From Bacteroidales bacterium (GTDB taxonomy: Bacteria; Bacteroidota; Bacteroidia; Bacteroidales; GWF2-38-335), in assembly GCA_016936815.1 (NCBI GenBank), contig JAFGXD010000090.1:1-64000 (forward strand): a stretch of 64,000 nucleotides of DNA. Direction: 5' to 3'. Under the pieces are notes generated by a model. The model did no database searches and was not told the DNA's origin. It was given only the letters and a program-made list of their open reading frames with translations. Of this stretch, positions 51,756-63,100 are shown piece after piece (the stretch's first letter is position 1; each line of letters opens with the position of its first letter). The position numbers and the translations under genes are program-made.

Positions 51756-53116
51756 TGAGTTTTACTCAAACAAAACCGGTTAAACCCTACCAAAGGGCCA
51801 TTAGAAGAAATTTCTGGTTAATAAAACTCAGATGGTGGGCTATTGCAGGATTGGCTGCAATTATACTTCTGAGTTTTATTCTTTCTTTTAGAATTGAATT
51901 TATTGGCATTTTAGCTGTATTAACCGGCCTTGTAATTCACAATATTATTTCGAGATGGCTGCTGGTTAGAGCCATAAAAACTAAAAAGAAAGGTCTGGTA
52001 GATTATATTGAAAGGATTATTTTCTACCAAATAATTATTGACCTAATCCTACTTTCGGTAATAATATATTTATCGGGAGGTTTAGAAAATCCTTTTATCC
52101 TTTTTTACTCCTTTCATGTTGTTTTGGCAAGCATACTGCTAACAAGAACAGCAAGTTATATTGTTGCCTCTTTCTCGGTAATTATGCTGGGAATTCTTGC
52201 TGCAATAGGTTATTTTAACCTTGCCCCCCACTTTTCGTTGGGTATTTTCGATTATTCTTCATCAAATTCAATTTATTCAATTTCGGTAATAGCAATATTT
52301 GCAATAGCCGCATTTGTATTGGTTTTTTTGGTAAGCTCTATTTCAAAAAGACTTAAATCTCAGGAAATTAGTTTAATCAGAATAAATAATCAACTGGAAG
52401 TAGCAAACGAAGAATTGAAAAGAAAAGATGCCGTAAAAGATGAATATGTTAGCAGAGTAACTCATGATATCAAAGGTCATTTGGCTGCTATTCAGACCAA
52501 TATCTCAGTCTTGCAAAAAGAAATTGCGGGGCCTCTTAGTCCTCAACAAGAAAAATTTGTAAACCTTGCATATAACAGAACAATAAGGCTAACCGAATTT
52601 GTTAAAGACTTGCTAAGAGTAACTCAAATGAGGTTGAAAAACGAAACCGACAAACAGGAGTTTAAATTTAGCGAATTGTTGGAAAAAGTAAGAGAAAACG
52701 CATTAACCAATGCAGAAAAGAAAAATATAGAGCTTAAAATTTTGAATTCCGACAATACATCGGGCTTTGGTAATCCTTTTTCAATTGAAGAAGTTATCTT
52801 AAATCTGGTGCTAAATGCAATTAAATACACCAACGAAAACGGCATTGTTACCGTAACCCTCAGCGATAAAGATTTATACACAGAATGTTCCGTTTGTGAT
52901 ACAGGAATAGGAATTCCTCCCGAAGAAATTGAATTTGTTTTCGACGATTTTTATCGCGGTTCAAATGCCAAAAACCTAAGAATTGAAGGAACCGGTATGG
53001 GACTGGCTTTGGTATGGCAAATAATTGAACGAAACAACGGAAAAATTTGGGTTAAGAGCGAACTTGGCAAAGGTTCTTGCTTTACTTTCAGCATACCAAA
53101 AAAAGAAGAAGTATAA
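51755..53116 (+). CDS. Membrane-bound sensor histidine kinase
   Basis: A 453-residue kinase. An N-terminal integral sensor of six transmembrane helices (about 25-200) is followed by a short coiled coil (LRINNQLEVANEELKRKD-like, about 205-225), a DHp domain with His near 237 in the H-box RVTHDIKGHL (HDIK in place of the usual HEL/R), and a complete ATPase domain: N-box VILNLVLNAIKYTNENG, G1 CDTGIGIPPEE and G2 GTGMGLAL. The membrane helices themselves probably sense the signal, as no periplasmic domain is present. It is the partner of the preceding response regulator. Confidence 0.92.
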   Translation: MSFTQTKPVKPYQRAIRRNFWLIKLRWWAIAGLAAIILLSFILSFRIEFIGILAVLTGLVIHNIISRWLLVRAIKTKKKGLVDYIERIIFYQIIIDLILLSVIIYLSGGLENPFILFYSFHVVLASILLTRTASYIVASFSVIMLGILAAIGYFNLAPHFSLGIFDYSSSNSIYSISVIAIFAIAAFVLVFLVSSISKRLKSQEISLIRINNQLEVANEELKRKDAVKDEYVSRVTHDIKGHLAAIQTNISVLQKEIAGPLSPQQEKFVNLAYNRTIRLTEFVKDLLRVTQMRLKNETDKQEFKFSELLEKVRENALTNAEKKNIELKILNSDNTSGFGNPFSIEEVILNLVLNAIKYTNENGIVTVTLSDKDLYTECSVCDTGIGIPPEEIEFVFDDFYRGSNAKNLRIEGTGMGLALVWQIIERNNGKIWVKSELGKGSCFTFSIPKKEEV

Positions 53117-53119
53117 TAT

Positions 53120-53150
53120 TTTGGTTCTAGTTATTTTTTCAATAACTTTA
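53120..53150 (+). promoter_or_regulatory. Candidate promoter for the M1 peptidase
   Basis: TTTG at 53120-53123 and TAACTTTA at 53143-53150, 19 bases apart; the last base of the -7 box deviates from TAnnTTTG. The start codon lies 29 bp downstream. Confidence 0.5.
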
Positions 53151-53178
53151 CACTTAAGTATTAACAAATTTTTGGGCA

Positions 53179-55521
53179 ATGAAAAAATATTTCTTACTCT
53201 TATCTCTGGCTTCCCTATTGTCTTTTAACGGCTTCTCGCAGCATGCAAAATCCCTTCACTCAGATTCTTTGGATGTTCTGCATTATCGTATAGAGCTGGA
53301 TTTAACCGAAATGGCCTCTAACCAAATTTCAGCTAAAACAAGCTTGCAATTAGTTCCAAAAGTAAATAATCTAAATAATGTTTCTCTGGATCTTTTAAAA
53401 CTAATTGTAGATTCTATAAAAATAGATGGTGCAATTGTGCCAAGCTTTTCCTATAACGACACATTATTAAATTTTGCAACTACTGAAACATTTGATATAA
53501 TAGACAGTTTTTTAGTGGATGTTTATTACCACGGTGACCCGGTTATTGATCCTTCGGGTTGGGGCGGTTTTTACACCAATTCAAACTATGCCTTTAATCT
53601 GGGCGTTGCTTTTGCCGATAATCCTCATAATTACGGACGAGCATGGTATCCCTGCGTTGACGATTTTATTGACAGGGCAAGTTACGAGTATATTGTAACA
53701 GTGCTTAACCCAAGAATTGTGGTATGTGGAGGATATCAGGAAAATGTTGTGGATAACGGCGATGGAAGCTCAACATATTTTTGGAGAATGGACGAAGAAA
53801 TTCCAACATATCTTTCTTCTGTAGCTGCCGGTTTGTATGTGCATGTAAAAGACACCTTTAACGGACTAAACGGAGAAATTCCAATAGATATTTACGCATA
53901 TCCGGGCGATAGTCTCGATGCTGTAAATAGCTTTATTAATTTAAAAGAAATTGCCGCAGCTTATGAAAATTACTACGGCCCATATCGTTGGAACAGAATT
54001 GGTTTCACCGCAACTTCTCAGGGAGCAATGGAACATCCAACAAATATTTCTTATCCTTATTTCTGCATAGATGGAACATTAACAAACGAATGGCTTTATG
54101 CTCACGAACTTTCTCATCATTGGTTTGGCGATTTGGTTACTTGTAATTCTGCCGAAGATATGTGGATTAACGAAGGCTGGGCAGTATTTTCTGAATTTAC
54201 CTTTACCGAGGCTCTTTATGGGAAAGATGAGGCGAAAAACTATGTTAGAGACCAACATAAAACAAACTTGCAATTTTTACATCATACCGAAGGTTACTAT
54301 GCAATAACCGGAATCCCACACGATATAACTTATGGCAATACCGTTTACGATAAAGGAGCGACAGTAACACATTCACTTAGAGGATATTTGGGCGACGAAT
54401 TGTTTTTTAATACAGTAAAAGCTTATATGGATGCTTATGCTTTTTCAGATATTTCTTCCGCTCAACTACGAGACTTTTTCTCTTCCTATACCGGAATAGA
54501 TATGACAGACTTTTTCGATGCTTGGGTATTTCAACCGGGATATGTACATTTTTCAATAGATTCTTTTAGAATACTTGCGGGCGAAAGTCCTTTTCAGATA
54601 GAAGTATTTGCACGTCAGAGAACCAGAGGACCGGCAGCTTTGGCTAATTCAAACAGAGTGGAAATTACTTTTATGGATAATTATTGGAATCAGTATTCTG
54701 AAATAATGACTTTCGATGGAGAAACCGGCTCACAGATTTTCGAAGTTCCATTTCTTCCCACACTAGCAATGATGGACATAGATGAAAAACTTTGCGACGC
54801 AACTACCGATAGTTACGTAGTAGCAAAAGAAGTTGCAAACTACGATTTTGTTGGCGCTCATTGCAGAATTGATGTTTCGGAATTGTCGGATTCGGCATTT
54901 ATTAGAGTAGAACATAACTGGGTAACACCAGACCCATTAAACCCCGACATACCGGGAATTATTCTTTCAAACCAGCGCTATTGGAGAGTTGATGCAATTT
55001 TGCCCGACACTTTTAATGCCACAGGTAGGTTTTATTACAACAAATTGACCTCAACCAACAATGGGTATTTAGATTGGGAATTGGTAACAAATTCAATCGA
55101 CAGTCTTGTTTTGCTTTACAGAGAAAATCCCGCACACAACTGGGATACAATTGGTTTTACAAGAGTTGGAAATTCGTTTTATGGAAATTTGGTTTGCGAT
55201 AGTCTTATTCCGGGAGAATATGTTTTGGGAATTTACGATTGGAATCAATGGCTTACAATTAACACAGCAAAAACACCAAACAATTTATTTAATGTTTATC
55301 CCAATCCCTCTTCAGGAGTTTTTAATATAGATTTGAATGAAAAAACATCCGGAAAAATCAGCATTTACAGCATAACCGGCGTTCTTATTGATGAGTTTAC
55401 CGTGAATGAAGAAAGTAAAATTGAATGGAATCCGGTAAACCACCCATCGGGTACTTATGTAATTTCATTTAACGGAAAAAAAGGCAAGGGAGTTAAAAAG
55501 GTTGTTTATGGGAGAAATTAG
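53179..55521 (+). CDS. T9SS-secreted M1-family aminopeptidase
   Basis: A 780-residue secreted zinc aminopeptidase. Signal peptide (1-20, GFSQ); N-terminal beta domain (about 30-230); catalytic domain with the exopeptidase motif GAMEH (282-286), zinc site HELSHH (His309, Glu310, His313) and the third ligand in NEGW (about Glu332). A downstream YDKGATVTHSLRGYLGD segment holds the transition-state Tyr. A C-terminal beta region and a T9SS type A sorting tail (NVYPNPSSG ... KVVYGRN) follow. It likely trims peptides outside the cell, complementing the secreted endoprotease elsewhere in the window. Confidence 0.93.
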   Translation: MKKYFLLLSLASLLSFNGFSQHAKSLHSDSLDVLHYRIELDLTEMASNQISAKTSLQLVPKVNNLNNVSLDLLKLIVDSIKIDGAIVPSFSYNDTLLNFATTETFDIIDSFLVDVYYHGDPVIDPSGWGGFYTNSNYAFNLGVAFADNPHNYGRAWYPCVDDFIDRASYEYIVTVLNPRIVVCGGYQENVVDNGDGSSTYFWRMDEEIPTYLSSVAAGLYVHVKDTFNGLNGEIPIDIYAYPGDSLDAVNSFINLKEIAAAYENYYGPYRWNRIGFTATSQGAMEHPTNISYPYFCIDGTLTNEWLYAHELSHHWFGDLVTCNSAEDMWINEGWAVFSEFTFTEALYGKDEAKNYVRDQHKTNLQFLHHTEGYYAITGIPHDITYGNTVYDKGATVTHSLRGYLGDELFFNTVKAYMDAYAFSDISSAQLRDFFSSYTGIDMTDFFDAWVFQPGYVHFSIDSFRILAGESPFQIEVFARQRTRGPAALANSNRVEITFMDNYWNQYSEIMTFDGETGSQIFEVPFLPTLAMMDIDEKLCDATTDSYVVAKEVANYDFVGAHCRIDVSELSDSAFIRVEHNWVTPDPLNPDIPGIILSNQRYWRVDAILPDTFNATGRFYYNKLTSTNNGYLDWELVTNSIDSLVLLYRENPAHNWDTIGFTRVGNSFYGNLVCDSLIPGEYVLGIYDWNQWLTINTAKTPNNLFNVYPNPSSGVFNIDLNEKTSGKISIYSITGVLIDEFTVNEESKIEWNPVNHPSGTYVISFNGKKGKGVKKVVYGRN

Positions 55522-55546
55522 ATAAACAAAGAAATTTATTAACTAT

Positions 55547-57145
55547 TTAATAAACAATTAGTTTTCTAGCGATTTTTTCTAGCGAATTATTAACTCTAAT
55601 AAGATATATTCCTTTTTCTAAATCGTTAACTCTAACAGTTTTGTAATCGGTAGTTGTTTGTCTAATCAATTCACCTGTAATAGTGTATATTTCAATAGAC
55701 CATTTGCCCAAAACTATGTTAGTGTTTTCTATTGTTACAAAACCACTCGAAGGATTTGGGAACACATTTATTGAATTCGAAATCAACGATTCTTCTCTTT
55801 GCAAATATGGATTTTCAAATTTTGCAACCCAAAGATCTTTGGCACCAAAATTTTGATTAATAAACAAATCATCGGATTCTGTTCTTCCCGCTACAAAAAT
55901 ATTTCCGTTGTTTATTGCAATATCGGTAAGAATATCCGATTCTGTTCCTCCCTTTTTAAATGTCCATAAGGTATCCAAATTTCCATCCATTGAAATGATC
56001 CAAAAATCGGCTACCGTTGTGGTATCTCCTGAAGCAAAAAAATCTGTTGAGCGTGTAAAACCCGACAAAAGAAAATGCCCATCGTTGTTGTTAATAATTT
56101 TATAAATAGTTTCGCTTTGTGTGCCGCCAATAATTTTTTGCCTGATAATTGTTCCTGTGCTGTCGGCTTCAGCAATCCAAACATCACCGTAGCCGCCAAT
56201 ATAGGGTTGATTTACATCTCCATCGGATGAATATACAATTCCCAAAAACACTACTGTTAATGAGTCTGTTTCAGTAATGGAATATGGTGAATTTTGACTT
56301 GTACAGCCTATTTCTTTTTGCCAAAGAACCTCCCAATTGGCATTTGTTTTTATTAACCAAAAGTAATCTGCTCCTGTAAAGGTATGGGTAGAAAGTCCCA
56401 AAAAATAGTATCCCGACCCATCGGATATTTCAATTCCTTCAATTATTTCATCAGTATTCCATTCGTCGTGTCCTGTCCACGCAATTTTCTTTGTATCAAT
56501 AATATCTCCCTCCAAAATTTCAACTTCCAGCATCCATCCAACATAGAAATAATCGAAATTTGCTTCCGAAACTAAATCGCCGTTTTGCGAATTTGTTTGA
56601 CCCAAAGCCATAATATTACCGTTTTCCAACAAAATAATATCATAAATAAAATCGGCACCTTCCACGCCCATAAATGAGCTGCCACCATATAGTTCGTTCC
56701 AGATTAAATTGCCTTCGTTATCTATCCTCATAATAAAGCCATCGGACTCACCATCGGTTCCGTGATTTCCGGCAAAATCTAAATCGTCGGAATATGAAAA
56801 TCCGGCAACAATACAACCGCCATCTTCAAGAGCAATAATATCCTGAGGTAAATCGGCATTTGTTCCACCAAAAACTTTAGACCAAATGGTATCCCCGAAT
56901 TCATTCAATTTTATTATCCAACAATCGGCGCTTCCTTTGTTAATTCCAACCATAAAATCGTTTGAAACCGTTGCACAAACAACATACGATTCTCCGTTGG
57001 CATTAACTGCAATCTTTGCACGGTAGTCAAACCCATAACCCGGACATTCATCAGCAGAACCTCCCAAAGTTTTTGTCCATAATGTATCCGGTGTTTGCGA
57101 AAATCCAATAAAATTCAGCAACAATAAATAAATAAATAATTTCAT
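55547..57145 (-). CDS. T9SS-secreted beta-propeller-like repeat protein
   Basis: A 532-residue secreted protein: signal peptide (1-16), then about eight repeats of roughly 50-55 residues with the pattern W-x-K-x-x-G-G-x-x-x-D ... (A/G)G-x-(T/S)-x-S-x-(D/N) ... D-x-W-(I/V)-x-(K/R)-(L/I/M)-D/N (for example GGTNADLPQD, VAGFSYSDD, CWIIKLNEFGDTIW), consistent with a beta-propeller such as the SBBP-repeat proteins. It ends in a T9SS type A tail (NVFPNPSSG ... RKLIVY). Surface or extracellular binding is likely; no catalytic site is visible. It lies 4 bases downstream of the giant protein gene on the same strand and is therefore co-transcribed with it. Confidence 0.85.
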   Translation of the reverse strand: MKLFIYLLLLNFIGFSQTPDTLWTKTLGGSADECPGYGFDYRAKIAVNANGESYVVCATVSNDFMVGINKGSADCWIIKLNEFGDTIWSKVFGGTNADLPQDIIALEDGGCIVAGFSYSDDLDFAGNHGTDGESDGFIMRIDNEGNLIWNELYGGSSFMGVEGADFIYDIILLENGNIMALGQTNSQNGDLVSEANFDYFYVGWMLEVEILEGDIIDTKKIAWTGHDEWNTDEIIEGIEISDGSGYYFLGLSTHTFTGADYFWLIKTNANWEVLWQKEIGCTSQNSPYSITETDSLTVVFLGIVYSSDGDVNQPYIGGYGDVWIAEADSTGTIIRQKIIGGTQSETIYKIINNNDGHFLLSGFTRSTDFFASGDTTTVADFWIISMDGNLDTLWTFKKGGTESDILTDIAINNGNIFVAGRTESDDLFINQNFGAKDLWVAKFENPYLQREESLISNSINVFPNPSSGFVTIENTNIVLGKWSIEIYTITGELIRQTTTDYKTVRVNDLEKGIYLIRVNNSLEKIARKLIVY

Positions 57146-57149
57146 AATT

Positions 57150-60100
57150 CTATCTCTTTTGAATAATTAGTTTTTCTACGAAAATGATTTTACCCGACTG
57201 ATTATCTGTTATTTGCACATTATATACTCCGTCATTCAATTGGTCGGTTAAATAGTTTATACTTATTGTATTATCGTCTGAAATAATTGTTTCAGAAATA
57301 ACTTTTCGTGAAAGAATATCGGTTAATAGGACATCAAATTTTTGTGCCGTAATATTATTTCCTTCCACAATAAAGAATTCATTTGCAGGATTTGGAAAAA
57401 GTTTAAATTCTTGGTTAAATGGGATATTATTAACAGCAACAATATTTGAGTATGAAAAGCTTCCGTCGTAATCGGTTTGTTTCAATCTATAATATGAAAT
57501 TCCGGTTGCAGGGTTTTTGTCGGTTGCGCTGTAATTTTTTTCTTCATTGGAATTTCCAGCTCCATCAACTTGGGCAAACGATTCAAAATCTATTCCGTCA
57601 ATAGATTTTTCAACATTAAAATAATCGTTATTAATTTCTGTTGCAGTAATCCAATGCAAATTAACGGCATCATTTTGCAATTCAGCATTAAATTTCAGCA
57701 ATTCAATTGGTAAAGAAATGGCTCCGCTAATTCCCAGAAAGAAATCGCAGTCATTGTTAGCATAGCCATCAATTACAACATAATAGGTTGTGTTTGGAGG
57801 AAGTGAAGACCCATTCCAAACAATATCATTTTCATTTCCGGAAGCCTGACAAAATACATTTGTATAATTTGCAGGATCGCAGGGAGTTCCGGTAATTTGG
57901 TCGATTGATACTTGAATTCCATTAGCCGATGGAGAACAATTGGTGCCGGTAAAATCCAGAGTTACATCGCCGCCGGCATCTGTTGTAGTAAAATAGTACC
58001 ACACAGAATTTTCAACAGTAATTGAACCGCATGAAGAAAAATCGGGATCTTCAGATCCGTCGGGGGTTGCAAAAGACGTTTGTGAGGCAGAAATTGTTCC
58101 CCATGTTAATTCAATAGCATTACTGCAATGATCGTTGCAATTTGACCAAATTATTGAAGAATTCCACGCAGAATCATTATTAACTATCTGATCGATTCCG
58201 CTGTTTGGTAAGGAACACCATATTTGCACATCAGTAGAATTGTCGGGAATTAACACATTTGGTACTACCACCAAATCGGTAGCACCTGGCAAAATATTTA
58301 AGCCTGTTATGCTCGAAGTAACAGGTGCACCTCCATCAATTGAATAAGTAATATCCAGCTCGGTAATTGCGGGAGGCACATTGCATGAATTGTTTCTATT
58401 TGTTATTTGAACATCTAAACTGTATTCGCTAGCGTAGCAGCCGGAAATGAAAATGGCCTGAGCATCAATTGGGGCATCGGTAATACTAATATTGTCGAAA
58501 GCAAAGAAATTTCTGTTTCTATAATCCGTAGCACCGGAAATTCCGTAATATGCGTAACCGGAAATTCTAAATTTCACGCAAGTTTGGCCTATCAAATTAC
58601 AAAGATTGTGTTCAACATAAGTCCATTCATTAACCGAATTAGGATAATTATTGTACCAATAGTTTGTATTTCCAGAATACCAATCCAAATCGGCATTTGT
58701 TCCTAATTGTGTCCAGCTTACACCTCCATTTGTTGAATACTCTACATGAAATTGGGTGTAGTAATTAGATAACTGATATTTTATATGAAAAGACAGCATT
58801 GGATTGGTTAATCCGGTGAAATCGAAAACAGGGCTTTCAACCCAAATTAAATCATATCTCCCATGAGTTGTAACATCCACGTAATAACAATCGTCCATAT
58901 TTTCGGAGCCGTTAAGGTAGGGTAATTGACCCAGAATAAATTGCCTGCCGTTATTTAGTGGAGGATTTTCACCTGTTGCTACCCAATAGCTTGTTCCCGA
59001 ATTAAAGTTTTCGTAGTAAGGAAAAGTTGAAATAAGTGGATAATTTACATTAATTGTTTGCCTTATTGTATCGTTTATTCTATTGTAATCGTTCGACAAA
59101 TCGGAATAAACAGTAAAATTATAAACTCCAAGTGCAGTTAAATCTACAGAGGCAGGAAAGGTGTAATTTATTGTGCTTCTTGCGTTTATAGAAACAAGCC
59201 CGTTTATTGTTTGTGTAATTGCTCCGGTAATTTCGCAAACAATTGGTACATTAACCAAATTGTTACAAAACGGATTTTTTACGGTTACCGTAATCTCCTG
59301 GGCATTCGAAAATGTACAAAACTCTTGCGACTGAAGAGGTTCAATAAAAGCAGTAACGGCAACATCATCAACATTGTCAACTATTTCAAAATTATCAATT
59401 GCAAAATAGTTATAATTTCGGTAATCTGTTACACCTGAAATTCCATAATAAGCATAGCCCAAAATTCTTATTTTTACGCAAGGAAGTCCGGCCAGATTGC
59501 ATAAATCGTGTTCAACATGTTTCCAATAATCTACCGGATTAGAAAGGTTGTTATACCACCAATTGGTATTTCCCTCGTACCAACTTGGGTCGGCATTTGT
59601 TCCAAGTTGAGTCCATGTTGTACCTCCATTTGTTGAATATTCCACATGAATTTGCGAATAATAGGAGGTAAATTGATATTTTATGTCCATAAACAAAGAA
59701 GGCGCAACAAGAGAAGAAAAGTCGAAAACAGGGCTTTCAATCCAAAATTTATAGTATTCGGCGTGTCTGCTTACATCCACATACCACGAATTTCCCTCTC
59801 CTTCGGGTCCGTTTAAATATGGTAGTGAACCCCAAACAAAATCTCTGCCTCTATCTACATCAGGCAAAACAGGAGCATCTCCCGAAGACACCCAATAGCC
59901 GTTATTGGCATTAAAGTCTTCAAAATATGGAAAACTTGCAATTGTTGGATAATTAACGTTAATTGAAAGAAATGCAGAGTCATTTAAACTATTAATATCT
60001 CCCGGCATTGTTGAATATGCTGTGAAATTGTAAGTTCCAAGCCCTGTCATATCGAAGCTTCCCGGCAAAGTATAATCTGTGTAAGAATGAGCTGGAACAG

Positions 60101-63100
60101 AAGGAACCAAACCGCTGAGACTTGTTGAAACCGGACCTGAAACCAGACAAGTAACAGGAACGTTTATTGCATTAGTGCAACTCCAGTTGTAAACCCTTAG
60201 TACAATTTGTTGGTTAGTTGAATAAAGGCAGCCTAAATCGGCAATATTTGGTTCTCGAATTTCAGTAACTCCAACATCTTGCGAGTCTGAAATCCTAAAA
60301 TTATCCATTGCAAAATAGTTATAATTTCTATAGTCGTTATTGCCGGAAATACCATAATAGGCATAACCCATAATTCTGAATTTAACACAAGTTTGTCCTG
60401 CCAAATTACACAAATCGTGCTGAACCTGAGTCCATTCCTCCACCGGTGATGCTAGATTATTATACCAATAGTTTGTATTTCCAACATACCAATACGGATC
60501 TGCATTTGTTCCCAATTGAGTCCATGTACTACCGCCGTTTATGGAATATTCCACATGAAATTGAGTGTAATAAGAACTAAGCTGATATTTAATATCCATG
60601 TAAAGCATTGGATTAGCTGTTGTTGAGAGGTTGAAAACAGGACTTTCAAGAGTAAAAACATCATATTTTCCATGTTCGCTTACTTCAACAAACCATGATG
60701 CTCCTTCTCCCTGAGACCCATTAAGATAAGGTAATGTGTCCAGACGAAAATGTCTTCCCGCTTGTGGCGTATTGGAAACCCAACCTTCATTTCCGGAATT
60801 AAAATTCTGTATATAAGGAAAAGAATTTATTGGGCTATTATTAATTCTTGTTTCGGTTAAAGTATTATTTGAATTATCTCCATCGCTTGCTAAATTTACT
60901 TGGGCAAACAATGTATGATTTCCCGGAGCAGAAAGATTGGCGGTTGTAGTAAATGTATAAATATAGCTTCCAAAACGAGGGATTGGGCCCGGCATTATCT
61001 CATTTATCACAGAACCTCCATCAACTTGCAATGAAACGGGGATATTGTATAAAGGTCGGCATTTATTATTATTTACAAGTATTTGAACCTGTTCGCTTGC
61101 AGAGTAGTTACCACAAACCCCGGCTTTTGGCAGGGTAAAAGCTATTGGTTCTGCATCGTCCGATTCTCCGCCGGAAATCTGAAAATTGTCGAATGCAAAA
61201 TAGTTGTAATGCCTGTAATCGGTTGCTCCGGAAATGCCATAGTAAGCATAAGCAAGTATTCTGAATTTAACACAAGATTCTCCCGAAAGATTGCATAAAT
61301 CGTGCTGCACATTTGTCCAACTGTTTACCGGTACGGCCAAATTATTATACCACCAATTAGTGTTTCCAACGTACCAGAGAGGGTCTGCATTTGTGCCAAG
61401 TTGAGTCCATGCAGTACCTCCGTCGGTTGAATATTCAACATGAACCTGAGTATAGTATGAACTAAGTTGATATTTTATGTCCATTGAAAGGACGGGATTT
61501 GTGTTATTTGTAAAATCGAAAACAGGACTTTCTGCCCAAATTTTGTAATATTCTCCGTGTCTGCTTACATCAATGTACCAACTATCAAGATTTCCATCAG
61601 AACCATTAAGGTAAGGCAAAGAGCCCAGAACAAATTCACGGCCTCTGTCAACATCGGGAGAAATGGGACTTTCGCCAGAAGCTGTCCAATAAGCAGTTCC
61701 CGAATTAAAAGTTTCAAGGTAAGGATAGGTTGTAATTTTCGGAAAATTGACGTCAATAGTTACAGAACTTGTGTCGTTAGAAACATCATAATCCCCTGGA
61801 AGTTGTGTATAAGCCTCAATATTGTAGGTTCCCAAAGGGGTCATATCAAAAGAACCTGCAAAAGTGTAAAGAACGCTTGAATGGGCAGGAATTGAAGGAA
61901 CTAATCCAGAAAAATTGGCAATAGCAGTTCCGGAAATATCGCACTGAGCAGGAACATTTGTAATTGTAGAGCAAGAATAGTTATGTACTCTTACGGTAAC
62001 CTGTTGTGCAGAAGAATACAAACAGCCGGAGACGGTTTCGTCGGGGTCAACAATTTCTGTTATTGCAACATCCACATCGTTAGTAACCTTAACATTATCA
62101 AGAGCAAAATAATTATAATGTCTGTAATCGGTATTTTCGTTAAGTTGAGTATTGTATCCGGTATGTCCGTAGTATGCGTAGCCCGAGATTCTTAGTTTAA
62201 CGCAAGCTAATCCCGACAAATTACACAAATCGTGAACCACAGTAATCCACTCATCCTGAGGATTAGACAAATTATTATACCACCAGTTGGTATTTCCCTC
62301 ATACCAATTTGGATCGGCGTCAGTTCCTAACTGAGCCCATGTTGTTCCTCCATTTGTTGAAAATTCAACATGAAACTGTGAATAATAGGTTGAAAGTTGG
62401 TACTTAATATCCATGTAAAACATAGGGTTTGTTAAGCCGGAAAAATCGAAAACCGGACTTTCAAGAGAAAATAAATCGTATTTGCCATGTTCCGTTATTT
62501 CTACAAACCAAGACAAATTATTTCCATCGGCTCCATTAAGGTAAGATAAGGCGTCGAGCCGAAAGTGCCTTCCGGCCTGTGGAGTATTAGAAACCCAGCC
62601 ATTGTTGACAGAGTCAAAATTTTGAATATATGGAAAAGCTATTATTGGATTGGAATTTATTCGTATTTCGGATAAAACGTCATTTGAAACATCGCCATCG
62701 CTCGGATGATTTGTTGTAACAACAATGCTGTGGTTGCCTGGAGAAGAAAGGTCTGCTGTAGACGTAAAGGTGTACAAATAGCTTCCAAAACGAGGAATGG
62801 GTCCGGGCATAATTTCGTTTATTGCAATTCCACCATCAATTTGCAAACTAACCGGAACGTTTATTAGAGGTCGGCATGTGTTATTATTTATTAGAACCTG
62901 AACTAATTCTGAGGCTGAAAAATTTCCACAAGTACCGGCTTTAGGCAGATTTAGTGAGATGGGTTCAATATCGTCGCTACTTCCCTCAGAAATTTTAAAA
63001 TTATCGAAGGCAAAATAATTATAATGCCTATAATCTGTTGCTCCCGAAATGCCATAATATGAATAAGCAAGTATTCTGAATTTTACGCATGAATTGCCCG